Of a DNA stretch of 64,000 nt, positions 17,653-25,928 are shown piece after piece (positions within the stretch are counted from its first letter, which is position 1; the number at the start of each line of letters is the position of its first letter). The translations under genes and the position numbers were made by a program. Source of the DNA: Streptomyces neyagawaensis (GTDB taxonomy: Bacteria > Actinomycetota > Actinomycetes > Streptomycetales > Streptomycetaceae); the NCBI RefSeq assembly GCF_023516595.1, contig NZ_JAMGBG010000019.1:186001-250000 (forward strand), in the 5' to 3' direction. The notes beneath the pieces are model-generated. The model saw only the letters and a list, made by a program, of their open reading frames with translations, did not search any database and had not been told where the DNA came from.

Positions 17653-18225
17653 TCAGCCGGCGATCGGTGCCAACCGGGGGCGGGCGAGCACCTTGTAGTC
17701 CTCGGTGCGGATCGCGACCGAGAGGTCGAGGCGGCCCGCGGTGAAGTAGATCTCCTCGTGCTCCAGCAGCGCCGGGGCGACGACCAGCTCCAGCTCCGGA
17801 CCGCAGGCGAAGGGGAGGACCGCGCCCCGCGGGGTCCCGCTGAGCCGCTCCGCCTCCTCCGGCGGGGTGAACGAGGCCGCCGTACCGCCGAACAGCCGGG
17901 CCACCGCGACCAGGTCGACCGTCCGGTCGCCCGGCACCACCGCGACGACGTCCCGGATGACGCGGCGGCCCCGCCTGACCCGGACCATGTGGCACCGGGC
18001 CGACTGCTCCAGAGGGTTGTCCCGGAGCCTGCTGGCCTCCTCGACACGGGCCTCCGGCGCGTGCGGGATGACCCGGTAGCGGGCTCCCCGCAGATCGAAC
18101 GTGGTCAGCAGGCGCGGCCAGTCACGGGAGTGCCCCGCGGCGGGAGCGGTGGCCTCCGGGGCGGGCGCGGCCGACGCCTCGGGCGTCTCACCGCGTGAGC
18201 GGTCGGTGTCGAGCAGGGTAGGCAC
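17653..18225 (-). CDS. YbaK/aminoacyl-tRNA editing-domain protein
   Basis: 190 residues from a GTG with AAGGAG 9 bp upstream. After an Ala/Pro-rich N-terminal extension of about 35 residues, the sequence follows the YbaK/ProXp fold: VIPHAPEARVEEASRL, LEQSARCHMVRV, VVAVVPGDRTVDLVAVARLFGG, PPEEAERLSGTPRGAVLPF, YFTAGRLDLSVAIRTEDY. Members hydrolyse mischarged aminoacyl-tRNAs. The Lys commonly found in the AK-T/C motif is Arg here (SARC), so editing activity may be altered. It heads the FMN reductase/ATP-grasp/repeat-peptide block, separated from it by the repeat region. A link to aminoacyl transfer in the cluster is speculation. Confidence 0.82.
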   Translation of the reverse strand: MPTLLDTDRSRGETPEASAAPAPEATAPAAGHSRDWPRLLTTFDLRGARYRVIPHAPEARVEEASRLRDNPLEQSARCHMVRVRRGRRVIRDVVAVVPGDRTVDLVAVARLFGGTAASFTPPEEAERLSGTPRGAVLPFACGPELELVVAPALLEHEEIYFTAGRLDLSVAIRTEDYKVLARPRLAPIAG

Positions 18226-18594
18226 CGGATCCCTCTCCTTAGGTTCCTTGGGTCGTCCCTCGGTTCGCCGCGTGCTTTCCGCCGGCACCCGAAAGGTCGC
18301 AGGCCCGCCTCCCCTTTCCCTCCTGCCTCGTTCCCGCCCCGCCACCCGCGCGCCCGGAGGAGCGGTGGAGTCCGCCTCGACGCCCGCCCGCACCGCTGCG
18401 TTGATCTCCGAATGGTCGCGAGCCGGTAGCGGCTTGGTCAGAGGTTGAGGGGGTTGGGGCGGGGAATCAGGGAGACGCGTAGCGTGTTCGATGACACGGC
18501 AGGGGAAAGATCCTCCCTGAGCACTAGAGTCAATCCCTTTGCCTACCTATTACTCTTGAGCCAAGGCCACGCAGGGTGGCCATGGAGGAGTGAA
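18226..18594. other. Spacer marking the edge of the biosynthetic cluster
   Basis: 369 bp between divergent genes (YbaK-like and Bax inhibitor-1). It should hold both promoters. GC content drops around 18500-18560, just before the Bax-inhibitor gene, but no hexamer pair is convincing. No tRNA, attachment site or terminal repeat was seen to mark the cluster boundary. Confidence 0.5.
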
Positions 18595-19476
18595 ATGAGG
18601 AGCAGCAACCCGGTCTTCTCGCGACGGGGGTTCAGCCGCGACAACGGCTACGCGGGCTTCAACACCGCGCCGCAGGCCGGGGGAGCAGCTGTCGGCACCC
18701 AGGGCAACCCGTACGCCCAGCAGGGCGCCAACCCCTACGCGACGAACCCGTACGCCCAGCAGGACCTCCAGCACGGCGCCCCGCCGCAGGCCCCGGTCAC
18801 CGCCGGCCGTATGACGATGGACGACGTCGTCATGCGCACGGGCATGACCCTCGGCACGGTCATCGTCGGCGCCGTTCTCGCCTGGACCCTCCTGCCGGTC
18901 TCGCCCAGCAGCTACGGCCTGGCCGTCGGTGCCGCGCTGATCGCCTTCGTCCTGGCGATGGTGCAGTCCTTCAAGCGCAAGGCCTCGCCCGCGCTGATCC
19001 TCGCGTACGCCGCCTTCGAGGGCGTGTTCCTCGGCGTGATCAGCGAGATGTTCAACAGCCAGTGGGACGGCGCGCCCTTCCAGGCGGTGCTCGGCACCAT
19101 GGCCGTCTCCGGCGCCACTCTGCTGGTCTACAAGGCCGGCTGGATCCGGGTCACCGCACGGTACGCCCGTATCGGTCTGACCATCGCGATCGCGTTCATC
19201 CTGGTGATGGCGGTCAACCTGCTGCTGGTCGTCTTCGGGGTCGCCCCCGACGGCGGTCTGCGCAGCATGGGCCCGCTCGGCGCGATCGTCGGCATCTTCG
19301 CGATCCTGCTCGGCGCGTTCTTCCTGACCCTCGACTTCAAGCAGATCGAGGACGGCATCGCGTACGGCGCCCCGCGTGAGGAGTCCTGGCTGGCCGCGTT
19401 CGGCCTCACCATGACCCTCGTGTGGATCTACATCGAGATGCTCCGCCTTGTCGCCATCTTCAGCGGCGACGACTAG
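18595..19476 (+). CDS. Bax inhibitor-1/YccA family membrane protein
   Basis: 293 residues. The N-terminal 80 are cytosolic and low in complexity, with NPYAQQ/NPYATNPYAQQ repeats. Seven hydrophobic segments then span about 85-290 (GTVIVGAVLAWTLLPV, ALIAFVLAMVQSF, YAAFEGVFLGVISEMF, ILVMAVNLLLVVFGVA, IFAILLGAFFLTLDFKQIEDG, LTMTLVWIYIEMLRLVAIF). The conserved acidic FKQIEDGIAYGAPREESW segment is present. Related proteins are pH-sensitive channels; the role in Streptomyces is unknown. GGAGGAG lies 4 bp before the ATG. It is the first clearly core-chromosome gene to the right of the cluster. Confidence 0.93.
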   Translation: MRSSNPVFSRRGFSRDNGYAGFNTAPQAGGAAVGTQGNPYAQQGANPYATNPYAQQDLQHGAPPQAPVTAGRMTMDDVVMRTGMTLGTVIVGAVLAWTLLPVSPSSYGLAVGAALIAFVLAMVQSFKRKASPALILAYAAFEGVFLGVISEMFNSQWDGAPFQAVLGTMAVSGATLLVYKAGWIRVTARYARIGLTIAIAFILVMAVNLLLVVFGVAPDGGLRSMGPLGAIVGIFAILLGAFFLTLDFKQIEDGIAYGAPREESWLAAFGLTMTLVWIYIEMLRLVAIFSGDD

Positions 19477-19519
19477 CAGGGGGGCGGGCCCGCGCCCGCC
19501 CTCCCGCAGTCGGCCAGGC

Positions 19520-19555
19520 GAAGGGCCCCCGGACCTCACGGTCGGGGGGCCCTTC
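19520..19555. terminator. Hairpin between convergent genes
   Basis: Perfect 11-bp arms, GAAGGGCCCCC (19520-19530) and its complement (19545-19555), with a further short inner pairing. It serves the Bax-inhibitor gene and the opposing small gene. Confidence 0.85.
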
Positions 19556-19572
19556 GTGGTGTCAGGGCGCTC

Positions 19573-19803
19573 TCAGCGGAGCTTCCTCGCGGCCCTCCTC
19601 AGGTCGTACTCATGAACGATGGCTTTGGCATGGCCGTACGCGAGGTCGTACTCGTGCCGGAGCCAGCTGACCTTCTCCTCGAAGTTGTGGAGAGCGGGTC
19701 CATCATCGACTTTGCGCAGCCAGTCGGAGATTTCACGACCGGTGCAATGGGGGATGCGGGCGAGCAGATTGCGATGGGTCTCCTCGGAGAAGACTTGGGA
19801 CAT
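19573..19803 (-). CDS. Small DUF4287-type protein
   Basis: 76 residues: SEETHRNLLARIPHCTGREISDWL followed by a HNFEEKVSWLRHEYDLAYGHAKAIVHEYDLRR stretch. This matches the DUF4287 pattern of a short helical protein with a conserved TG-I-W motif and the YG-GHA-A-V motif. Function is unknown; relatives occur alone or fused to DUF5655. No operon partner is apparent. Confidence 0.85.
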   Translation of the reverse strand: MSQVFSEETHRNLLARIPHCTGREISDWLRKVDDGPALHNFEEKVSWLRHEYDLAYGHAKAIVHEYDLRRAARKLR

Positions 19804-19906
19804 CGGCGCCTCCGGACGAAAGGAAATGTAAGCCGGTCCTTCAGGTCACGTTGCCTGAGTGGCGGCGTGTTGGCAACAGTCCGGTTCCTGCGCGTACGCT
19901 CGCGGC

Positions 19907-20218
19907 GTGCTTGATACGACGCCGTTGACCCGTGCCGTGGACCATTTCGCCGACCGGTTGCGGGCCGCGCCGCAGAGCCGGCTGCAACGGGGCGCCGCGG
20001 CGGAGGCACTGGGGCTGGCCAGGGAATTGGCACTGCGTGCCCAGCGGCTGGAGGCGCCCGATCAGGCGCCCCGGGAGATGCCGGACGCGGGCATGTTCGC
20101 CGCGGCGGATCAGGTGATGGTCGCCGGGAACGATCTCGCGCTGGTGCTGGCCGACGAGGCCGGGCTGGCGGAGGCGGTGGCGCTGGTGGAGGAGGCCCAG
20201 AAGAGGGCGGGTGTGTGA
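19907..20218 (+). CDS. Conserved small hypothetical protein
   Basis: 103 residues, acidic and helical, with MLDTTPLTRAVDHFADRLRAAP at the start and a long Ala/Leu-rich core (EALGLARELALRAQRLE, LALVLADEAGLAEAVALVEEAQKR). I do not recognise the family. The GTG at 19907 was chosen because a possible -10 (TACGCT, 19895-19900) lies only 6 bp before it, which would suit a leaderless transcript. An upstream in-frame start at 19859 is less likely. Confidence 0.65.
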   Translation: MLDTTPLTRAVDHFADRLRAAPQSRLQRGAAAEALGLARELALRAQRLEAPDQAPREMPDAGMFAAADQVMVAGNDLALVLADEAGLAEAVALVEEAQKRAGV

Positions 20219-20245
20219 TCCCGCCGGGCGCCCCTCGCAGGTCGC

Positions 20246-21037
20246 CTACAGGGAGGCGATGACCCGGTCCGCCAGGATGTAGACCATGTCGTCGCCGCAC
20301 TCGAACGTGAGGGTGTACGCGCCCGAGACGCCCGAGCCGCCCAGCAGGACCGGGGTGTCACCGGACTGGAGGGCCTTGGCGAGGCGCTCGGCGGTCTCCC
20401 GGTGACCGGGGGTCATGCACAGGGTGGTGCCGTCGGCGAAGACATACACGTCGAGGGTGCCGAGCGGGCCCGGACGGACGTCGGCCAGCTCGGTGCGGGA
20501 GGCGGCCAGGTCCTCCAGACAGGCCACGGTGCGCTCATGGTCGTTGGCGACCGGGGACTGCACCGGCACGAAGTCGGGGTGCGAGGGGTGGCGGCGGCGG
20601 GCCGCGGCCAGCTCCGCCGACTCCCCGGCGAACTCGTCGCCCTCCAGGCTCGGCTCGGTCACCGGCTCCAGGTGCTCCAGGCCCGCGAAATCGGACTGCC
20701 GGGGCAGGAACAGCTCACTGTCGGGCAGACCCAGCAGGGTGGGCGCGTCGGAGGCGTCACGGGCCTCCTGGGCGGCCCAGAACGCCCGCGCCTCGGCCAG
20801 CTCACGCTCCCGCTCCTCGGCGAGCGCCTCGGCCACGGCAGCGCGTATCTCCTCCGTGTCCGCGGCCGGACGGGCGGCGGGCACGACGGCCCGCGCACCG
20901 GCGGGCCGGCTCTCGGCCAGTTCCTTCCGCAGAGCGGCGACCTGACGGCGCAGCCCCGTGAGGCTGTGCAGGACGGCGACGCCCACGGCGGCGGTGGCGG
21001 CCGTGGTGAGCAGCAAGGCGATCGGCATGGCGCTCAC
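20246..21037 (-). CDS. Conserved hypothetical membrane-anchored protein
   Basis: 263 residues. One N-terminal membrane segment (IALLLTTAATAAVGVAVLHSL) is followed by a probable coiled coil at about 28-95 (LRRQVAALRKELAES, AVAEALAEERERELAEARAFW) and then a soluble domain (TLDVYVFADGTTLCMTPGHRETAERLAKAL, YTLTFECGDDMVYILADRVIASL). No catalytic motif is evident. Only 27 bp separate its end from the preceding convergent gene. Confidence 0.75.
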   Translation of the reverse strand: MSAMPIALLLTTAATAAVGVAVLHSLTGLRRQVAALRKELAESRPAGARAVVPAARPAADTEEIRAAVAEALAEERERELAEARAFWAAQEARDASDAPTLLGLPDSELFLPRQSDFAGLEHLEPVTEPSLEGDEFAGESAELAAARRRHPSHPDFVPVQSPVANDHERTVACLEDLAASRTELADVRPGPLGTLDVYVFADGTTLCMTPGHRETAERLAKALQSGDTPVLLGGSGVSGAYTLTFECGDDMVYILADRVIASL

Positions 21038-21234
21038 TGACGTACTCCCGGTTCAAAGTCGACCCCCGACTTCCTACATCAGCTTGAAGGGCGGACTAAC
21101 CAGCTGTCAGTGCGTAACGTCACGAAAGGGACAGGACTTTGCCTGGGTGTTTCGTGGTGAAACGGCTCTGACCTGCGTAAATCGCTCTCCGGGGGGAGAT
21201 AGGTCACATCCTGGGGGAGATTGGATCACAAAAC

Positions 21235-21269
21235 GGCCCGGAGCCCCGGGGATTCCGGGACTCCGGGCC
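21235..21269 (-). terminator. Hairpin downstream of the thiolase gene
   Basis: 15-bp arms (21235-21249, 21255-21269) with one mismatch and a 5-nt loop, 42 bp past the thiolase stop. A run of A's on the plus strand just left of it gives a U-tract after the stem on the minus-strand transcript, a classic intrinsic terminator. The rest of 21038-21310 holds only promoter-type sequence. Confidence 0.85.
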
Positions 21270-21310
21270 ACAGCGTCACGGTGGGTTCCCGTGCGGCTAC
21301 GGCAAAGAGG

Positions 21311-22531
21311 TCAGCTGAGGCGCTCGATGACCATCGCCATGCCCTGGCCGCCGCCGACGCACATCGTCTCCAGGCCGAACTGCTTGTCGTGGAACTGGAG
21401 GGAGTTGATCAGCGTGCCGGTGATGCGGGCGCCGGTCATGCCGAAGGGGTGGCCGACGGCGATGGCGCCGCCGTTCACGTTCAGCTTCTCCAGCGGGATG
21501 TTCAGGTCGCGGTACGAGGGGATCACCTGGGCGGCGAACGCCTCGTTGATCTCGACGAGGTCGATGTCGCCGATGGTCAGGCCGGCGCGGGAGAGGGCCT
21601 GCTTGGACGCCTCCACCGGGCCGTAGCCCATGATCTCGGGGGACAGGCCGGAGACGCCGGTCGAGACGATCCGGGCGAGCGGGGTCAGGCCCAGCTCGCG
21701 GGCCTTCGTGTCGGACATGATCACGAGGGCGGCGGCGCCGTCGTTGAGCGGGCAGCAGTTGCCGGCGGTGACCAGGCCGTCCTCACGGAAGACGGGCTTC
21801 AGGCCCTGCACGGCCTCCAGGGTGACGCCGGCGCGGGGGCCGTCGTCCTTGCTGACGACGGTGCCGTCGGGCAGCGTCACCGGGGTGATCTCACGCTCCC
21901 AGAAGCCCTTCTTGATGGCTTCCTCGGCGAGGTTCTGCGAACGGACACCGAACTCGTCCATGTCCTCGCGGGTCACACCCCAGGAGCGGGCCAGGTTCTC
22001 GGCGGTCTGCCCCATCGAGATGTACGCGTCGGGGAGCAGGCCGTCCTCACGCGGGTCGTGCCAGGTGGCGCCGACCGACTTCGACACGGCCTCCGTACGG
22101 GCCTCCGCCTCGGCGAACACCGGGTTGTGGGTGTCGGGCATGCCGTCGCTGCTGCCCTTCACGCTGCGGGACACCATCTCGACGCCGGCCGAGATGAAGA
22201 CGTCGCCCTCGCCGGCCTTGATGGCGTGCAGGGCCATGCGGGAGGTCTGCAGCGAGGAGGAACAGTAACGGGTCACGGTGCAGCCCGGCAGGTGGTCCAT
22301 GCCCATCTGCACGGCGACGATCCGGCCGAGGTTGTGGCCCTGCTCACCGCCGGGGAGACCACAGCCGAGCATCAGGTCGTCGATGTCCTTGGGGTCCAGC
22401 GCCGGGATCTTGTCCAGGGCCGCCTGGATGATGGTGGCGGTCAGGTCGTCGGGGCGCAGGTCCTTGAGCGAGCCCTTGAAGGCGCGGCCGATGGGGGAGC
22501 GGGCGGCTGAGACGATCACGGCTTCGGGCAT
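21311..22531 (-). CDS. Acetyl-CoA C-acetyltransferase (thiolase)
   Basis: 406 residues from the ATG reading MPEAVIVSAARSPIGRAFKG. The nucleophilic Cys lies in VTRYCSSSLQTSRMAL (near residue 90), the catalytic His in GGAIAVGHPFGMTGAR, and the second Cys in CVGGGQGMAMVIERL. It belongs to the thiolase II group, acting in beta-oxidation or acetoacetyl-CoA formation. A longer frame begins at 22624, but GGAG 5 bp before the chosen ATG and alignment of the first strand favour 22531. It is monocistronic with its own terminator. Confidence 0.94.
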   Translation of the reverse strand: MPEAVIVSAARSPIGRAFKGSLKDLRPDDLTATIIQAALDKIPALDPKDIDDLMLGCGLPGGEQGHNLGRIVAVQMGMDHLPGCTVTRYCSSSLQTSRMALHAIKAGEGDVFISAGVEMVSRSVKGSSDGMPDTHNPVFAEAEARTEAVSKSVGATWHDPREDGLLPDAYISMGQTAENLARSWGVTREDMDEFGVRSQNLAEEAIKKGFWEREITPVTLPDGTVVSKDDGPRAGVTLEAVQGLKPVFREDGLVTAGNCCPLNDGAAALVIMSDTKARELGLTPLARIVSTGVSGLSPEIMGYGPVEASKQALSRAGLTIGDIDLVEINEAFAAQVIPSYRDLNIPLEKLNVNGGAIAVGHPFGMTGARITGTLINSLQFHDKQFGLETMCVGGGQGMAMVIERLS

Positions 22532-22686
22532 CACGGCTCCATTGGCGTACAGACGGTGCCCCCGGTCGGGCGGGGCAGGGCTGTGGGGGAAGTTACCCGT
22601 ACGTATGGTCGAGGTCACGGGCATGGAGGTGTGACTCCGACCGCACTTTTCTAAGCGCTTGCTTTTTTGGGGCCGGGGCGCCTAGG

Positions 22687-22893
22687 AGCTCGGGGGTGCG
22701 TGTGCTTGGGCGACTGCGGGTGCGTGGGGGCTGGTCGCGCAGTTCCCCGCGCCCCCTGAAAAGCGGCCGGGGCTGCGCCCCGTGCTTTTCATGGGGAGGG
22801 CGGGCCGCAGGCCCGTCCCTCCAGGGGGCGCGGGGAACTGCGCGAGAAACCACGAACCACTCGCACCCGCCCAAGCACACGCACCCCCGAGCT
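22687..22893. repeat. Long imperfect inverted repeat with the Streptomyces GCGCAGTTCCCCGCGCC element
   Basis: About 207 bp. The outer arms (22687-22710 and 22871-22893) pair over AGCTCGGGGGTGCGTGTGCTTGGG. The inner arms carry GCGCAGTTCCCCGCGCCCCC and its complement, and the centre pairs GGGCTGCGCCCC and GGGCCGCAGGCCC. This is a REP-like intergenic element common in Streptomyces. The right arm overlaps the TAG stop of the SGNH hydrolase gene, so it also acts as its terminator. Confidence 0.85.
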
Positions 22894-23983
22894 ACTGGGC
22901 GCCCGGCGCGGTCGCCGTCGTGGGGGCCGGGTCCGTCGCCGGTACCCGGCGGCGCCGGCGCCGTTTCAGCAGGGCCCACGGTCCCCTCGGTCCCGTCGGC
23001 ATCGCCGCCGTCACCTCCGTGCCGGCCTCGGACGCCGCCTCGGCGGCCGCACGGGCGACCGGCAGGAAGCCCTCGCGGCGGGAGACGTCGGGGCGCTCCT
23101 CCTCCGCGGGCCACAGGTTGAGCGCCGCGCACACGGTGGGGAGTATGGCCATCGCCGCCGTCGCGTACCCCTCCGCGGAGGGGTGGTAGTTGTCGGGGCC
23201 GAACAGCTCGCGGGGGTTCGCCGCGAACTCGGGGCCCAGTAGGTCGCCCAGCGACACCGTACGGCCGCCCTGCTCGACGACACCGATCGTCTGGGCGGCC
23301 GCCAGCTGCCGGGACGCCCGTCGGGCGAGCCAGCGCAGGGGCTGCTGCACGGGCTCGATCGTGCCGAGGTCGGGGCAGGTGCCGACGACGACCTCCGCGC
23401 CGGCCGTGCGCAGTCGGCGTACCGCGGCCGACAGGTGCCGCACCGAGCGGGTCGGCGGCATGCGGCGGGTCACGTCGTTCGCGCCGATCATGATCACGCA
23501 GACGTCGGGGACCCGGGCCGGGTCCTCCAGGACCAGCGCGACCTGGCGGTCCAGGTCGTCGGACTGGGCGCCCGGCAGTGCGACGTTCCGCAGCTCCACG
23601 GGGTGCTCCGCCACCGCCGCGAGCCCCGAGGCGAGGAGCGCGCCCGGCGTCTGCCGTGCCCGGTGGACGCCCTGGCCCGCGGCGGTGGAGTCACCCAGCA
23701 TGACCAGACGGATCGGCGGATCCTCGGAGGGGCCGTTCGTGCCGTAGTGCGGGGCGAACGGGCCGAACGGGCGGCCGTACCGACTGCCGTAGGCACGGCC
23801 GTAGAGGCCCTCCGCGCTCGGCGGATGCGGACTGTTGCCGTTGCCGACGACCCGCTTGGCCATCCGCACCTCGGCCAGCAGCACGCCGACGGCCGCCGCC
23901 CCGACCAGTCCGATGCCGCCGCCGCCGTACGCCGCGCCCGCCGCGATGCGCCGGGCCACCCTCGCTCTGGACATGCTCGACAT
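22892..23983 (-). CDS. SGNH/GDSL-family hydrolase (membrane-anchored or secreted)
   Basis: 363 residues. An N-terminal basic plus hydrophobic segment (ARRIAAGAAYGGGGIGLVGAAAVGVLL) anchors or exports it. Catalytic blocks are complete: IRLVMLGDSTAAGQG (block I Ser), VALPGAQSDD (Gly block), CVIMIGANDVTRRMPP (Asn block) and GPDNYHPSAEGYATAA (Asp/His). It should be an esterase or lipase of unknown substrate. The start has GAGGAGG 12 bp upstream; ATG at 23974 is an alternative. The C-terminal 60 residues are basic and low in complexity. Confidence 0.9.
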   Translation of the reverse strand: MSSMSRARVARRIAAGAAYGGGGIGLVGAAAVGVLLAEVRMAKRVVGNGNSPHPPSAEGLYGRAYGSRYGRPFGPFAPHYGTNGPSEDPPIRLVMLGDSTAAGQGVHRARQTPGALLASGLAAVAEHPVELRNVALPGAQSDDLDRQVALVLEDPARVPDVCVIMIGANDVTRRMPPTRSVRHLSAAVRRLRTAGAEVVVGTCPDLGTIEPVQQPLRWLARRASRQLAAAQTIGVVEQGGRTVSLGDLLGPEFAANPRELFGPDNYHPSAEGYATAAMAILPTVCAALNLWPAEEERPDVSRREGFLPVARAAAEAASEAGTEVTAAMPTGPRGPWALLKRRRRRRVPATDPAPTTATAPGAQ

Positions 23984-24141
23984 GCGTCGCCGCCACCTCC
24001 TCGTAGCCGTACAACCACTCATTGCCCCGAAGCGGCCCTCGGCCAATCCCTGCGGGGAATGAACAGTGAGGGGATCAAGAGGGGCGGGGCTTAGGCTGGC
24101 GTGACATCACGACCATCACTTTTGCGGCTCCGGAGACAACG

Positions 24142-25536
24142 GTGCAATTCCACGACTCGATGATCAGCCTCGTCGGCAACACCCCGCTCGTGAGGCTCAA
24201 CAGCGTGACCGAGGGCATCCAGGCGACCGTCCTGGCCAAGGTTGAGTACTTCAATCCCGGCGGGTCCGTGAAGGACCGCATCGCCCTGCGCATGATCGAG
24301 GCGGCGGAGAAGAGCGGAGAGCTGCAGCCCGGCGGCACGATCGTCGAGCCGACCAGCGGCAACACGGGCGTCGGCCTCGCGATCGTCGCGCAACAGAAGG
24401 GGTACAAGTGCATCTTCGTGTGCCCCGACAAGGTGAGCACCGACAAGATCAATGTGCTGCGCGCGTACGGCGCCGAGGTCGTGGTCTGCCCCACGGCCGT
24501 CGACCCCGAGCACCCCGACTCGTACTACAACGTCTCCGACCGGCTGGTGCGCGAGACGCCCGGCGCCTGGAAGCCGGACCAGTACTCCAACCCCAACAAT
24601 CCCGAGTCCCACTACCACTCGACCGGCCCTGAGCTGTGGGAACAGACGGAGGGGCGCATCACCCACTTCGTGGCCGGGGTCGGCACCGGCGGGACCATCT
24701 CCGGCACCGGGCGCTACCTCAAGGAGGCGAGCGGCGGCCGCGTCCAGGTCATCGGCGCCGACCCCGAGGGCTCCGTGTACTCCGGCGGGTCGGGTCGGCC
24801 GTACCTGGTCGAGGGCGTCGGTGAGGACTTCTGGCCGACGGCGTACGACCGGACCGTCGCCGACGAGATCGTGGCCGTGTCCGACAAGGACTCGTTCCAG
24901 ATGACCCGGCGTCTGGCCAAGGAGGAGGGGCTCCTGGTGGGCGGCTCCTGCGGCATGGCGGTCGTCGCCGCGCTGCGCGTCGCCGAGCGGCTCGGCCCGG
25001 ACGACGTCGTGGTCGTGCTGCTCCCGGACAGCGGGCGTGGCTACCTCAGCAAGATCTTCAACGACGAGTGGATGGCCGACTACGGCTTCCTGGAGGACGA
25101 GGGGCCGAGCGCCCGCGTCGCCGACGTCCTCACCGACAAGGAGGGCGGCTCCATCCCCTCCCTCGTCCATATGCACCCGGACGAGACGGTCGGTCAGGCG
25201 ATCGAGGTGCTGCGCGAGTACGGCGTCTCCCAGATGCCGATCGTGAAGCCGGGTGCCGGGCACCCGGACGTCATGGCCGCCGAAGTCGTGGGGTCCGTCG
25301 TCGAACGGGAGCTGCTCGACGCGCTGTTCACCCAGCGGGCCTCGCTCGACGACCCGCTGGAGAAGCACATGTCGGCGCCACTGCCGCAGGTCGGTTCCGG
25401 TGAGCCGGTCGGCGACCTGATGTCCGTGCTCGGCCGGGCCGACGCGGCGATCGTGCTGGTCGAGGGCAAGCCGACCGGGGTCGTCAGCCGCCAGGACCTG
25501 CTGTCGTTCCTCGCCAAGGACGGCGGCAAGCAGTAG
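24142..25536 (+). CDS. cbs: Cystathionine beta-synthase
   Basis: 464 residues: a PLP fold type II catalytic domain (about 1-320) plus two C-terminal CBS domains (about 335-460). NPGGSVKDRIALRMIE carries the PLP Lys, EPTSGNTGVGLA and VAGVGTGGTISGTGRYLKE bind substrate and PLP phosphate, and GGSCGMAVVAAL closes the pocket. The regulatory module is seen in VHMHPDETVGQAIEVLREYGVSQMPIV and GVVSRQDLLSFL. It condenses serine with homocysteine in transsulphuration to cysteine. The start is GTG with GGAG 6 bp before it. Bacterial enzymes of this type need not respond to S-adenosylmethionine. Confidence 0.95.
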   Translation: MQFHDSMISLVGNTPLVRLNSVTEGIQATVLAKVEYFNPGGSVKDRIALRMIEAAEKSGELQPGGTIVEPTSGNTGVGLAIVAQQKGYKCIFVCPDKVSTDKINVLRAYGAEVVVCPTAVDPEHPDSYYNVSDRLVRETPGAWKPDQYSNPNNPESHYHSTGPELWEQTEGRITHFVAGVGTGGTISGTGRYLKEASGGRVQVIGADPEGSVYSGGSGRPYLVEGVGEDFWPTAYDRTVADEIVAVSDKDSFQMTRRLAKEEGLLVGGSCGMAVVAALRVAERLGPDDVVVVLLPDSGRGYLSKIFNDEWMADYGFLEDEGPSARVADVLTDKEGGSIPSLVHMHPDETVGQAIEVLREYGVSQMPIVKPGAGHPDVMAAEVVGSVVERELLDALFTQRASLDDPLEKHMSAPLPQVGSGEPVGDLMSVLGRADAAIVLVEGKPTGVVSRQDLLSFLAKDGGKQ

Positions 25537-25928
25537 GACCGAACGGGACCGGCTTCGGCCCATACCCGGAGGAATCCCTCCGAGAGGGCTTCGTGGCTGA
25601 AGATTTGAGCGGGTATCGCGTGCGACTTCGCAGAAGTGGTACGAGCGCGTCACGTGCGCGCAGCACCCGCTTAACACGGGTCCGGCACATTAGTGGATGT
25701 CGGCAGGGCGGGAGCGGCTCCCCGCCCCGGCCGGCATCCGAAACGGCGTCAAGGACCTCCGGAGCGGCTCCCGGACCTCCATGGACGCCACGGACGCGAA
25801 GCCCGGCCTGACCCGGCCCGCGTCCCCGCGGGGACCGCCGTCGTCCCGCCCCCCGTCACACGGGGGTGCGGCGGTCCCCGCGCATATATCTCCTGCTTCG
25901 CGCCTCGTGGCTCGCGCCCGGCGCACTC
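25537..25928. other. Spacer with terminator hairpin, no gene supported
   Basis: 392 bp between convergent cbs and a small membrane-protein gene. A 13-bp perfect inverted repeat (GCGGGGACCGCCG, 25828-25840, and 25869-25881) with further inner pairing forms a likely terminator. Short frames on both strands have poor composition and no ribosome-binding site; I reject them. No tRNA cloverleaf was found. Confidence 0.7.

Noticed and set aside
16781..17744. Collagen-like plus-strand proteins in the GC-rich repeat region
   Set aside because: The 121-bp period changes frame at each unit, there is no ribosome-binding site, and all frames are open by composition.
14913..18047. A single 1044-residue minus-strand protein spanning the repeat tract
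   Set aside because: The frame is open only because of GC-rich repeats. It passes through the FMN reductase gene in the wrong frame, and only its last part (from 16079) is the real ATP-grasp-like gene.
25560..25690. tRNA-like stretch downstream of cbs
   Set aside because: No consistent cloverleaf or T-loop was found.
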